Assembly (NCBI GenBank): GCA_014529385.2
Contig: CM043966.1
Coordinates: 104,979,087 to 105,043,086 of the forward strand
DNA from: Adiantum capillus-veneris
Taxonomy: Eukaryota; Streptophyta; Polypodiopsida; Polypodiales; Pteridaceae
Length of the DNA: 64,000 bases
Direction: 5' to 3'
The translations under genes were made by a program, and so were the position numbers. Position 1 is the stretch's first letter. Every line of letters begins with the position of its first letter. The notes below the pieces were generated by a model, which was given only the letters and a program-made list of their open reading frames with translations, had not been told where the DNA came from and made no database searches. Positions 53,043 to 64,000 of the stretch are shown in pieces.

Positions 53043-56000
53043 GGATCGTCTCATGGAACGTGCAGGGATTAGGTGGGCCCCAGTTTCAGCGACAGCGGGG
53101 CCGATTGCGGCAGGAGCTTCAGTGTTGCCTTGTGGAAGGAGAGATTGATCTCCTTATGCTTCAGGAGCACCATTTGTCTGAGAGCCGCATCCAGCGCTGT
53201 GGTCAGATTTTGCGTGGACGTTATGATTCCTTTTGGTCAGCTGCTTTTGGACCTGGAGGCATCCAAGGTGGGGTATGTATGACTATTGCGGACTCATTGC
53301 AGCAGACCATTGTGGGCAGAGGGATTATTGTGCCAGGCAAGGCTCAGTGGATTACTTTGCAGGTTCAGGGTGGCCTTGTGGGCTTCCTGAACATCTATGC
53401 GCCCAATGTGGCGAGTGCTCGTGCAGAGTTTTGGTCACAGATTGTTGAGTCTTTGCCACAGGTTGACCAATGGTGTGTAGGAGGGGACTTCAACATGTTG
53501 GAGGACCCTTCTGAGAGGATCGAAGGCAACCATGCTACTGTGCATGGAGTCGAGTTAGCAGCTTGGGAGAGGTTGTGTATGGCCTTGAGGGTCTCGGATA
53601 CATGGCAGCATTCTGGCTTTGTGAGGCCTCCAGATAGTCTTGCCTTCCCTAGATCAGACCGCAGAGTGGGAGGAGTGAATCTATCGCGGATAGATCGCTT
53701 CTACACTAGTGACCACTTCAGTGACTTGGGGGATCAGTGGGCATCCTGGCAGGGACATCCTTCTCGGACCATGCACAGTGATCCTCACAGTGGCAGACAG
53801 GCAGAGGAGTGGGAGCACGATGCTTCGCATCCCAGAGCGGGTCTTGTTGGACACACCACTCAGAGAGAGGGTAGAGGCTCTTTGGACAGAGGGCATGGAC
53901 AGCCAGGCTCTACCGGCAGACAGAGTGGCCTTAGGCCTAGCTCAGCTTAGCCACTTTTTTCTCCAGGAGTCTTTGGCTCGACGGGCCGCAGCGAGAGAGG
54001 AGGAGCAACGTCTCAGACGAGGCATTGCTTCACTACAGAGGATGCAGGAGCAGCATCCAGACAGTCCATGGCTGGAGCAGCAGTTACAACAGGCTCGACA
54101 GGAGCTTGCTTGCATAGAGGAGAGGCGCCATGAGTTTGCCTTTCACCGACAGGCATCTCAGTGGACTCAGGTAGGTGACAGAGTGACAGGTGCCTTCTTT
54201 GAGACAGTAGGACCTCGGCACTCGCATGCCAAGGTCACTCAGCTGAGGAGACCCGATGGGTCAGTTGCTTGTGAGCCTGAGGATATGCGTGCAGTTGCTA
54301 CTGACTTTTACCGTCAGCTACTGACGGCTGAGCCCCAGTCAGAGAGATAGGATGCATACAGAGAGCAGGTTTGGGCGCAGATGCCTTGTCTTGTGACTGA
54401 GGAGATGCGCCAAAGGCTGGAGATACCTCTTCAGCTTGAGGAGCTGCACACGGCTCTTAGGGCCCTTCCTCATGGTAGTTGTCCAAGTGAGGATGGGCTG
54501 ACTCTCAGCTTCTTCTTGGAGTACTGGGACTTGCTTGGCCCAGATCTTTGTAGTGCCTTTCAGTACATTCAGCACACAGGAGTGATGCCGGATAGCATGA
54601 GTGAGGGCCTGATTTACCTCATTCCAAAGGAGGGTGGCTCCTTGGATGAGATTCGACAATGGCGCCCCATCACCATCCTCAACTCAGCCTACAAAATTCT
54701 TGCCAAGGCTCTGAGTTTGAGGATTCAGCCACTGTTGGAGAGGCTTATACATGGGACTCAGATAGGTTTTGTCAAGGAACGCAGTACCCTTGACAACATC
54801 TTCACTTTCTGGGAGGCTTCTGCCCTGGCACATCTCCGTGGGGAGGACCTTGTGATTCTTCTTCTCAATTTTGAGAAGGCATACGACAGGGTTGACTGGG
54901 ACTTTCTAAAGGGCACGCTTTTAAGATGCTTGGATGAGAGGGGTGTCCGCTTTGTACAGACAGGTTCACAGTCAGGTGCTTTTGGCAGGAGGTAGAGGTA
55001 AGCGCTTCATGCTCACACGATCGGTCAGACAGGGTTGTCCTCTTGCGCCCTTTCTCTTTCTGTTCTATGCGGAGGCGATGAGCAGATTTTTGGTGTCACA
55101 GCAGGTTGGTTTGAGGGGCTTAGCACTCCCGATACGGGGAGATGAGCTTCTGGATGCTGAGTTTGCCGACGACTCAGCCTTGTACTTAGAGGGCTAGGAG
55201 GCCAATTTACACAGGTGTGGGCAGGCTCTTGAGACCTTCTGCTGTGCATCGGGCGCATTGATCAACTGGAGAAAGACAGTGGCTTTCTCGGTTGGCAGTG
55301 CTCCTGTGCCAGAGTGGATGCCAGGAGAGGGTTTCAGGTGGATTCCCCCAGGGACTGCAGTTCGATACTTGGGTTGTCAAGTTGGTTTAGATTTGTCCCC
55401 CGAGCAGCAGATTGCTCCTCTTCTCCTGTCCATCAGGAGAAAGCTTATACACTGGAGTTCAGCACGACTTTCGTTGGCTAGTAGAGTAGTAGTTGCCAAC
55501 CAAGTGTTGTTGGCAACTATGTGGTACATCACTTCTTGCTGGATCTTCTCGAGTTCTTGTATCAGCCAGGTAGAGAGGCTGATCAGGAACTTCCTTTGGT
55601 CACGTCGCGACACTCAGGTTGCCCGAGCCAAGGTGGCTTGGTCGGTCATCACACTTCCTTGTTCTCAAGGAGGGCTTGGGATCATTGATCCAGCACAGCA
55701 GGGCAGAGCCCTTCTTGGGAAGTTCGTCGTCAGAGGACTTCTTCCAGGCGAGGAGCCCTAGAAAGAGTTCTTGCTGCAGAGGCTTCGTGCCAGGGTGCCT
55801 CAGTCAGGAGGCCCTTGGCAACCTTCGACCAGATGGATCTTTACAGAGTTACGCCGAGTTGGTTTGAGCAGGAGAATGGAGGACCGATTCGCTGTGAGTT
55901 TGCTTCGCTCTTGGGAGCTCTTACGGCGTGGCCTAGAGCAGAGACAGCCGACATGCACGGAGGAGCGCCTACGACAGCCCCTCGTCTGGAACCCCATGGT

Positions 56001-57382
56001 TAGCACTCAGAGAGGCCACTTGGTTGGGAGTAGGCCTCATGTTTCATGGGGTCCCATGGCAGCAGGTCCAGCGCGCTCTCTAGGTGACTGGCTAGAGTTG
56101 ACAAGTTTGTCAGAGGAGGTGTAGGGTGTCCAGCTACAGGGAATGAGAGGGGTTCAGAGCATGTGTCGGGACATCTCAGAGTCAGTTCCAGTTGAGTGGC
56201 TCACGCCTCTCGAGCCAGTAGCACCCCGATGGATGGGAGCCTTCACACGACTTGAGGTTCTCATCTCAGTCAGGGCTTGTTCAGAGACTGTCCCAGCCCT
56301 GTTCTTTGAGCTTCAGGGTGGGGGACGTTTACAGCGAGTTACAGTAGAGGCCCCGCAGGTAGCAGAGTGTTTTTTCCAGAGGATCCGAGTTGTGGGCATC
56401 TGTGGGAGGACTTGCGTCATAGACCCTGACCCAGCAGCTCTCGAGACAGGACACTGGAGGCTATGGGCTTGGGAGTGTTGTCCACTGGCACGAGTACAGT
56501 GGGATCCTGGTGAGTGGCTATGGAGGGACCCCTTCTCTTCTGCAGACCGCCCAAAATTCCCTTTCTTCCAGTACACTGTTCGGCTTGGACGTCATATACT
56601 TGCAACGCAGAGAGAGGCCCGCCCCGCTGCAGCACGTCATTGGCAGGAGAAGGGTCTCACAGTTGAGTTCTTGGCAGCTTTTTGGCAGAGGCTGTGGGAC
56701 TCCAGACAGCCGAGGCGCGTCACTTTGTTCCAGTGGTTGGTTGCACACAGAGCCACAACAGTAGGGAGCTGGCTTGTGCATAGTGGTCTCTCGGCCGCAT
56801 GTACAGCCTGTGACCAGTTGGTGGAGAGTCAGCGACACTGTCTTTGGGACTGTCCTTCGGCCCAGCAGGTGTGGCTACGAGTTCTTCGGCTGATGCTTGC
56901 CCTCTCCGCGGCTCGACAGTACACTTGGGGGGCAGCGGCTTGGTCCAGACTCCACCCTCACGGGCCCGGCACTACAGTTTGAGCTATCTTCCACCAGCAG
57001 GATGATAGTGATACAGGGGGGGCGACCTGCACTCCAGCCTGCTACAGACCTTACTCCACAGGAGTGGTGCAGTGAGAGAAAGGAGTGCTGGGAGCTCATC
57101 AGCGGCCTAGCTCTTTGGTTCATCTGGCGGGCCCGTTGTTTCCGCATCTTTGAGGCTCGCCCTGTGCCACCAGCAGAGACTGTTCGTGACTTTTGGCTAG
57201 AGCTGATCCATACTCTCAGAGGACAGCTTGAGGGACTGCAGGGCAGGTCCAACCGCAGGCGGGAGCGCCGCGAGGCTTTCCTTCGACTCTGGCGCCCTGG
57301 GCCTTTCTACACCATGGTCCAGGGGGTGCTCAGATGGCACTACTGTCCACCTGTGTGGCTCTTCCCTCCTCCCATTTCTTGA
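53039..57382 (+). pseudogene. L1-iii ORF2: endonuclease, RT, zf-RVT
   Basis: Same domain order as L1-ii: LLMLQEHHLSESRI, GGDFNMLEDPSERIEGN, a frameshift near 53740, VLDTPLRERVEALWTEGMDS, RPITILNSAYKILAKALSLR, FVKERSTLDNIFTFWEASAL, LLLNFEKAYDRVDWDF (Asp to Asn at the first RT catalytic residue), a small deletion near 54920, VRQGCPLAPFLFLFYAEAMS, FADDSALYLEG, CTACDQLVESQRHCLWDCPS, and the end FPPPIS then TGA at 57380. Stops at 54347, 55195, 55759 and 56122. Confidence 0.9.
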
Positions 57383-57528
57383 TTTAGCCCCATTGTATAT
57401 ATGCTGTTTTTTCATTGGGAGAGTCTCCCCATCATGCGCGTTGTAGCCCTCTCTTGCAGAGGTGGATGTAGCCCTATGGGCAGTTTTCATTAACTAATAG
57501 AAGGATCTTTTTCTTGGAAAAAAAAAAA
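57383..57528 (+). other. L1-iii 3'UTR hairpins and poly(A)
   Basis: TTGGGAGAGTCTCCCCA, CCTCTCTTGCAGAGG and GCCCTATGGGC, then GGATCTTTTTCTTGG and the A run. Equivalent to 27431-27576 and 50169-50311. Confidence 0.65.
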
Positions 57529-57544
57529 AAGAAGAACCTTTTGC

Positions 57545-57770
57545 TTTTGTTTTTCCCTCCTCTTTCTTCTATCCTGTAGATATTTCCTCCATAGGAACTT
57601 CAAGCGGAGGAGGAACCTACAATGAAGCCTCATGAGAAGGTCCTCGATCCTGCCTTCCTCCAACTCTCGTAACTCTCTTTAAAGAGAAGGGTCCTTCATC
57701 CCCATTCTCATGCCTTCACTTCTGCTCCACAATTGCTTCATTGTTATCACACTTGGCAAGGTAGGCATAC
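57545..57770. other. Short spacer, possible gypsy gag remnant on minus strand
   Basis: The minus strand has a Lys/Arg-rich reading frame that would run into 51710 if L1-iii were absent. No firm motif. It ends where an LTR begins. Confidence 0.35.
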
Positions 57771-58240
57771 TGTTATGGGATTGATATTTACCCATTTATT
57801 GCAGCTAACAGGTGGCAAAAGCATCAACAGATAATGGATTATGCAGAAGGATATTACATTTTATGTATATTTGATTATTCAAGTGCTCTTTATGAGCTTT
57901 GGCCATTTATGTCCGGCCCGCCAGTTTTTACTCACTTTGACCATTCAAGAAATCAAATACGTGCAATACGAAAATGGGCACTCTGCACGGGGGGAGATTG
58001 CACCCAAGGTCCGTCTCATTCTTCTCTCCTCTCTTCTCTTCTCTCTCGTCGTGCAAGGCGTAGCACTCCGCTCTAAGAGGTGCGCCTACACGTGCGCTGT
58101 TGCGCTGTTGCGCTCTCTCTGTTCGCTTACGGCTTCAATTCTGTGCTACGAGATCTGCTAGGTATGTCGATTAGTCTGTTTTATGGTTTGCAGTGTGCTA
58201 TTTCGGGTATTATGGAGGGCAGCCAGGCTTTCGGCTTGCA
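57771..58240 (+). repeat. 5' LTR (about 470 bp) of an LTR element that runs off the window
   Basis: Starts TGTTATGGGATTGATATT. Its first 30 bp recur, with one mismatch, as the last 30 bp of the window (63971-64000). It ends ...TCGGCTTGCA, followed after three bases by a PBS-like TGGTATCAAGG. Confidence 0.65.
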
Positions 58241-58259
58241 ATAGTGGTATCAAGGTTGT

Positions 58260-60100
58260 GGCTAAGCTCGTGGCTATGCAATGATTACGGATATGGCGAA
58301 CTTTATCAAAGCTAAATGTTGTCACTTTTGTTTTTTTCATTCTAAATTTAAATGATTATGTCCTCTTTCTTTGTCATAGAATGTTTATGCTTTGGTTGAT
58401 GTATACCTATTCGATTTGTGATCAATTCATATCTAATATAGCACTTTGCACTGCATAATAGAGGAATTTGCTGCTTTTAGTAGATGCATACTAAGAAAAA
58501 CTCAAATCGGTCGAATACTACGATTAAGTAATTAGTGCATGTGCGGTTGCAGCTAGAGTATCTTGCCCATGAATAATCATGGTCGATCGATTACTAATAG
58601 GCGAGCTTATGACAATAAGGAGCAAAGGAGTTGTAAAAGGAGTAGAGGAAGAAGAGGAATTATAGAAATTTTGTCCATTGTAATAAGAACTACCTCGCAC
58701 AATTGTGCAAAATGCGAACCGATTAGAGGTGACCCACCTCGTAGCAGGCTAAAATTTTAATTTAAATAACACTAACTTATTGTCGTCTACGTTCATCATC
58801 GTCATCATCGCTGCTACGATGATCGTCATCACCATCCCCACCGTTCCGAGACCCCATTTGACACCCTGGTCACCAACTATCGACATCTCACGACCTCATG
58901 ACACATTCGGCTTTTGTGGCAGGGACGGAAACTCTTTCAAAGGAAAAAAGGAGCTTACAAGTGGGCGGCCATTGGCCCTGCAGCCTTTGGGGGCTAGGTT
59001 AAATCTTATGCGAGCTACAAGTCATGGCAAAAAGTGGTGGGAGAGCACAGGAAGCTACTGAGATATCTGTATGCGAACAATGGCACCAAAGAGGACCGGA
59101 AATGATAGAAGGGAATTCCTCATGCAACGATGATGATCGACCATGAGGAGTCGCAACAACGATTGCAATACACGACGCTCGGTAGTTTTTTTCTCCTCTG
59201 CTGTCATCAGATGATGTGCTCCTAACGTCGTTAGTGGGCGACACCTACCAACCATCCCATGCACCGACAACCTCAGCAGGCCTGGGCATTGTGCTCTCCC
59301 TCTAGAGCTCATGCCACTGCATCCCTTCACGAGGGCTTCACCAATATCAGTAGCGCACTTTGCAACATATCACGCATGGCAGCAATCACTGCTAGTTGCA
59401 TGCACCCACCCTTAGCACCATGCCCGACATCACACATTTGCATGGCGACTGGGCAGTTTCACACCCCCCGCCTCTTACCTTGTGGCTCGAGTTTTCCCAC
59501 CAACAACGTGAAATCTCTCTCTCTCTTTCTCGCATGCCGACCACAGTTTCACTGTCCCTCTCTCTCTTGTCCTTTCGTATTCAACCACCCCGCCCCACTT
59601 CTCATCACTAGGACTCCCCAGAAACCCAACGACTTCATGACGGCCTCACGCGAGTGCAAGTCGCCCCAGCTTTATAGACAACCCAACCATTGGCTATCTG
59701 CATGTTTCTCTCTCTCTCTATCTTCATCTCATGCAGCCATCACCACCCACCAATTCCCTCGTCCATGCAGATGATGCGACCCCTTTTTTTGGACTGCCAT
59801 GCAAAGGTTCTGAAGTAAAAGAAACCTACAGTCACTCAATCCATTCACAGTCACCGCAATTGTTTCTTTCTACCTACACAGCCCTGGCTGCCTAGAAAGT
59901 GCAACTAGCACTGCTTTACACCTCAAGTTTTTTGCATGCTTTTCGACTAAAAGTTCTATCTCTGCCGCTCTCTCACACCTGTTGCCGGCATGCCGTTTCT
60001 GATTGCGTCAAACCACCCGAACTTCAGCATCAAATGTTTGACAACGCTGCTGTTGAAGAGCTGCCACCTACACTCGTACAGAGCTAGTTGACTATGGTGC
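58260..60100. other. No recognisable gene
   Basis: AT-rich at first, then mixed C-rich sequence with short CT runs near 59515-59570 and 59710. Open frames such as 59259-59774 show no family motif and no codon bias. Confidence 0.55.
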
Positions 60101-60340
60101 TGGCCACTGATTCAGACCTGGGTGATCCTCCTCTTCCCAAAGCTGTTCGACGACCTAGTACAGAAACAAACATTATCGAAGCTATTCAACAATTGATAAG
60201 AACTCCTCCCCGCCTCCTTTCCCCTCTCTCTCCCCAAATACTACTACCTACAGAGGCGGAGACTGTAGAAGCTCTTCAATGGCTGATAACGACCCCCCTT
60301 CCCTCGGACGACTACTTGCAGTGGCGGGCATTGAAGAAGC

Positions 60341-60968
60341 TGTAACAGCCTTGGACACTCCAAGTCAAGAATCAATCACGACAACACCAAATAACCACTT
60401 CAAAACAATTCACAAATCACAATAGATATGCACTGGCCCGGCGGAGTTCCGTGCCTAGAGATATTGGCCCCAAGACTGGCGCCCCTTTCGGTATTTCTTT
60501 ATGTATTAATCAATGTTCAAAGTACAAGAGAGCGGTTAGGGTTTCACTCTCAGACTCTGCGTCCAGATGCTTTGCAGAGTGTGAGCCCTCACCGCTTATT
60601 TAAAATTTACAAGGGATGCCAAAAGCAGAGCCCCAAAAGCTGCAGATCAAAAGCAAAGTGTTCTTTCTCTATCTCACACAAGCTCTCTTGAATAAAGCCA
60701 ATTCTCTCTATCTCTCATGCTCAATTGCGTAGCCAAAATAAAGCAAAACTGCCGCCAAAAGCTTCAGAAGAAGCTGCCGCAATTTCAGCCTAAAATTCCG
60801 CTTTTTCTGTACGGTGCCACGTCAGCATGCAAGCGCATTATCCGGAAATCTCATCTGCTGCTTTTAGGGTCAAGGTTAAGGTTTTTAGCAGATTTTAGGG
60901 TTTTCAGCAACAGTCAAGGCTAGGGTTTTCCGCATGCTCTCGAACAGACACGTCATCACTTTGTGACA
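60341..60968 (-). mobile_element. Solo LTR (LTR-S family), inverted copy with 5-bp TSD
   Basis: On the minus strand it starts TGTCACAAAGTGATGACGTG and ends AAGGCTGTTACA. The TSD GAAGC lies at 60336-60340 and 60969-60973. It is the reverse complement of the 7567-8027 type, including the CCGAAAGGGGCGCCAGTCTT region, but with about 170 bp more in the U3 part. Confidence 0.88.
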
Positions 60969-61758
60969 GAAGCTCCTTTGTGACTAATGCCATACTCAGC
61001 TGCAGAGCATCCTCAGGCATTGACAACGACGCTGATGATGACTTTTTTCCTCCATTTTATTTTGTACCCAGACATTGTGTTTGATTCATAAGATTGTATT
61101 AGTTTGTTCCCATAGGCCTGCCGAGGACGCATGAGAACATTTCATTTCATTTCTTGTTCTCTCTCTCTTCTCCCCCCCCCCCCCCCCCCCCCCCACCCGA
61201 CTACTTACAGAGACGGACATTAACGAAGCTCTTTCAGACTGATGCAATACTTTCTGCGATAATACCTGCTCTGCAGAGCATCCCTGGGAATTGTCGACGA
61301 TGTTGATGATGATTTTGGTCTAGTGACCTTAGACTTTTAGTTTTTCACTTTATTTGATTTACAATTTTGTACCCAGACATTGTATTAGATCCATAAAGAT
61401 TGTATCAGCGTGGTCTCATAGGCCTTTTGAAGATGAGTAATATAACCTATCATTTCATTTCACAGTCCCTCTTTCCCCTACCAATACTGCTACCTACAGC
61501 GGCACACGTTGATGACGTTTTTCAGCGAGCAATGCACTACTTTCTCGCACAACGCCCGATGCCATGTATCCTCAGTCATCGACAATGATGATGATGATTT
61601 TAGTGTGATGTTTTTAGGGGTTTTTTTCCCATTTAGTCTTTAACTTTACTTCATTTTATTTTAGTACCCAAACATTGGTTTAGATCCACAAGGATTGTAT
61701 CAGATTTGGTTTCATACGAAATTTTGTCATTTTGAAGACTGTTCATATAACATTTCAT

Positions 61759-61762
<4 letters not shown>

Positions 61763-61836
<74 letters not shown>
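61763..61836 (+). repeat. (CT)n microsatellite at the end of the LINE-tail array
   Basis: 74 bp of CT directly after ATAACATTTCATTAAT. Confidence 0.95.
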
Positions 61837-61841
<5 letters not shown>

Positions 61842-62201
61842 TGCAATTCGTGCACACACGTGCACACCTACAACCAATGCAATCTATCAACTCGCAACAG
61901 GTTAGTACTAGGACGACATCTCTTCTGATTAGCTTAGAGTCTCATTACCTCTCTTCTAAAATTGCGTTATATATATTGGAAATGAGTACACTCTAACTAA
62001 GAATGCTTCGCAGATTTTATTTTTTTATTTTTTTAAATTTTATTTTTGTGGTTTTCTACAGCTAGAAAACGATGGTAAGCTTTATCTACATACAGTGAAA
62101 GAGGGGAAAGTCTTGCATGATATTACTCCTGTACAATTGCTCCTGTTTATAATCGATTCGCAGTTGAAGAATGGATGGTAGTTGTATTTGGTATTGGGTC
62201 T
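61837..62201. other. No recognisable feature
   Basis: AT-rich unique-looking sequence. Its last eight bases, TTGGGTCT, are the left TSD of the following MITE. Confidence 0.5.
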
Positions 62202-62457
62202 CAGCGTAACCGCGAAACGTTTCAAGGCCGAAACGTTTCACCCTGAAACGCGGCGTTTCACCACGAAACATTTCAGTCCAAAATGAGAGCACAGTGAAAC
62301 GTGAGACCGAAACGTGCGTTTAGCGACTTTGAAACTAAAACTATGGTAACTTGTTGTTAGTGAAACGGCTTGTGTTTCACTTGGTGAGCGAAACGTTTCA
62401 AGGCCCGAAACGTTTCACCTGTCTTGACGTGTCGAAACGCGTTTCATGGTGACGTTG
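62202..62457. mobile_element. hAT-D MITE (256 bp) with GAAACG subterminal repeats
   Basis: Ends CAGCGTAACCGCGAAACG and, complemented from the right, CAACGTCACCATGAAACG (14 of 18 matching). Flanks are TTGGGTCT (62194-62201) and TTGGGACT (62458-62465), an 8-bp TSD with one mismatch. The interior is an array of GAAACG/CGTTTC, often as GAAACGTTTCA. No ORF. Confidence 0.82.
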
Positions 62458-63700
62458 TTGGGACTTCATACGATTCAAGTAATACGGGTTTCATGCAGAG
62501 TGTAAGGGCAAAACAATATAATGTTCCACTGGCTTGTAGACCTAAAGACTGTCGACGGCATTAGTTTATGACCGTATTATCTAGAGAACACTAAACACAC
62601 CCACACACACACTTGTCAATTCCGATGATATACGCACACGCACACACAGATTGTTTGAATGTCTTGATAATATGCAAGCCGGCATTCCCTGCTTCATACA
62701 TCCTTATTCTTCTATTCAAGCTAATTAGACCTTTACTTCTCCCTAATTTAGAATGACAAGGGTATACCTCGTGTCGTCCACATTATCTGAATTTCAAGGC
62801 ATTATTTAGCCTGCTTTAAGTAATTTGTACAAGTTGTAAACTCCCATCATTCCCACTACAAGTTTAACCAACGAGATTAATTACGTGGTTTTGCAAGGCA
62901 TTTTCTTGATGCAGAGGAACCTCCATTCTCTTACATCATTTTATGTCTAAGTGGAAATGCATGTCGTAAATGGAGGCTTCTAGGACAAAGCAACTAAGAC
63001 CGAACTAATTTTGCGTTGTTTCTAATTCCGTCTCACTTTCTAATCGATCCAAAGCTAATCATAATAGATGTCTGTAAGTAATCAGTGTAATTTTGTCTCT
63101 CACATTGAGCTATACAATCAAATCGGATCTCGTTCCTACATTTTATGTTTGTTTGCGACTCTAGTTGACCTATGCTATTAATTTAAAACTACACAGTTTT
63201 TCTTCCCGCTAAGTTGTCTAATGTTTCAATTTCAACAAGGTTATGGATCACTTTTAGTTTGTGTTTCAGCTTAATTTATTGCGATTGTTCACTCAAGGAG
63301 TCAATTATTAACACAAAATTAACACATTTTGGATTTGTTAACTATATTTTGCTATAAGTTTGATAGTTGCAGCTTTCTCCTACTTGTGCCTCTCTCCACT
63401 CGCACACACTGGTATATCTATTTCCCAATGCAGTATAACACCCAGGTACGTACATCCAATACCTCCTTGCTTTCTTATCTTTCAAGCTATGCACCTAGCT
63501 ATTTTTCATATGGTGGCTTGAACACCGCACTAAATGGAGTTTTTACTGAGAACATTTTCCATGAAGCTACTCCCACAAGCTACGATACTTTGCATTAATG
63601 AATAAACAGTTTGTAAGTGATTTGATATACTCCAACGTGGTATCCAACAAAATATTTTCCTCTTTTATGTCTTGTCTGGTCCATTGGTCACGTGCACACA
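62458..63700. other. No recognisable gene
   Basis: AT-rich, with a small CA-rich patch at 62595-62650. No family motif in any frame. Confidence 0.5.
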
Positions 63701-63701
63701 A

Positions 63702-63895
63702 ATTCGCTGATTTAGGCAGTGTGTAAGTGCTCATCCTAGTGCAGATTCGCCGATTTAGACAGCACAATCAACAAACTGTAGATTCACAATTTTTAACGAT
63801 ACCAAATGCAGATTTGCCAATTTAGGCAGCATTAGTGCAGATTCGCCGATTTACGCAGCACGTCTTATTGGTATAGATTCGCCGATTTAGGCAAC
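63702..63895 (+). repeat. Interspersed 19-bp repeat (five copies)
   Basis: ATTCGCCGATTTAGGCAGC-type units lie at 63702, 63744, 63812, 63841 and 63877, with 0-3 changes and irregular spacing of 29-68 bp. A weaker copy is at 63782. They sit just before the second LTR. Confidence 0.8.
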
Positions 63896-63970
63896 ACCGA
63901 TCACAAAATCATGCTGCAGTGGTTGGCCACCACTGTAACTGGTATGATTTTGTTACCCGGATATACAAAA

Positions 63971-64000
63971 TGTTATGGAATTGATATTTACCCATTTATT
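63971..64000 (+). repeat. Start of the second LTR (cut by the window end)
   Basis: 29 of 30 bases match 57771-57800, beginning TGTTATGG. Confidence 0.7.

Larger units (their letters stand above)
51727..57528 (+). mobile_element. L1-iii, plant L1-type LINE with ORF1 deletion
   Basis: The 16-bp TSD AAGAAGAACCTTTTGC lies at 51711-51726 and 57529-57544. The 5'UTR has long C runs and C-rich 70-bp repeats (CCCTTCGCCCTCGCGCC twice). ORF1 lacks its centre, ORF2 is full length, and the 3'UTR has a 14-nt A tail. Closest to L1-ii. Confidence 0.95.
60100..61836 (+). repeat. Head-to-tail array of LINE 3'-end-like units
   Basis: Units begin ACTACTACCTACAGAGGCGG or a variant (60240, 60310, 61200, 61486, and a looser one near 60150). 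The longer ones continue with GCAGAGCATCC, GAYGATGATGAT, TTTGTACCCAGACATTGT, GATTGTATCAG, GGTCTCATAGGCCTTTTGAA and ACATTTCATT, ending in pyrimidine runs. The ends at about 61150, 61470 and 61762 are the LINE-A/B terminus. A solo LTR interrupts the third unit. Confidence 0.6.
58241..63970 (+). mobile_element. Interior of the LTR element: non-coding, with later insertions
   Basis: PBS-like TGGTATCAAGGTTGTG starts at 58244. No gag or pol motif was found on either strand between the two LTR starts. The interior contains, in order: unrecognised sequence to about 60.1 kb, a LINE-tail array with a solo LTR, a hAT MITE, more unrecognised sequence and a minisatellite. If real it is a LARD-like non-autonomous element. 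The segment before the second LTR lacks a clear purine tract. Confidence 0.5.

Noticed and set aside
59259-59774. 171-codon ORF as a gene
   Set aside because: No recognisable motif, overlapping alternative frames of similar length, low-complexity Ser/His/Pro composition.
63702-63895. CRISPR-like repeat-spacer pattern
   Set aside because: Units are 19 bp with unequal spacers and mismatches, and the sequence is plant nuclear DNA.

Overview
This is nuclear DNA from a land plant with a large, repeat-filled genome. Evidence: a plant-type Mediator subunit gene with spliceosomal introns, a plant L1 lineage with a zinc-knuckle ORF1 and a C-terminal RT zinc finger, Ty1/copia and Ty3/gypsy elements primed by initiator tRNA-Met, hAT elements with BED/DUF659-type transposases, and many long CT tracts. 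The species cannot be read from the sequence. A fern, lycophyte or gymnosperm is my guess from the intron size and repeat style.

The only host gene recognised is on the minus strand at the left edge. Two exons (1-483 and 742-1380) encode the middle of MED16/SFR6, separated by a clean 258-bp GT-AG intron. No upstream MED16 exon is seen in the rest of the window. If the gene is functional, everything from 1381 to 64000 lies inside, or upstream through, an intron longer than 62 kb; otherwise the gene is broken here.

The rest is nested mobile DNA. 1.5-7.3 kb: two LINE-A copies in opposite orientations, one carrying a small hAT (hAT-C). 7.6-8.4 kb: a solo LTR with its TSD, then a cluster of perfect heat-shock elements with a TATA box. 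8.5-11.5 kb: a SINE fragment and a decayed gypsy pol. 11.5-27.6 kb: an L1 containing hAT-B, which itself contains hAT-A and a deleted copia element; every junction in this nest has its target-site duplication. 27.6-36.4 kb: degenerate LINE-A/LINE-B copies carrying an LTR and a Tourist-like MITE. 36.4-42.0 kb: the left end of another LTR element, then a gypsy-type element with gag/protease but no recognisable RT. 43.4-57.5 kb: two further L1 copies with 16-bp TSDs, separated by SINEs and a gypsy protease relic. 57.8-64.0 kb: an LTR element whose second LTR starts in the last 30 bases. Its non-coding interior holds a tandem array of LINE 3'-end-like units, a second solo LTR and a hAT MITE.

How the parts relate: LINE-A and LINE-B share a 3' end that runs straight into a simple repeat (CT, TG or C-rich). 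The hAT families share termini of the form CAnnGTnAC but each has its own dense subterminal motif (CGGAAC, GGACGG or GAAACG). Most LINE and gypsy ORFs are dead, often through CAG-to-TAG changes. The hAT-A transposase is fully open, and the hAT-B reading frame is intact apart from its two inserted elements.
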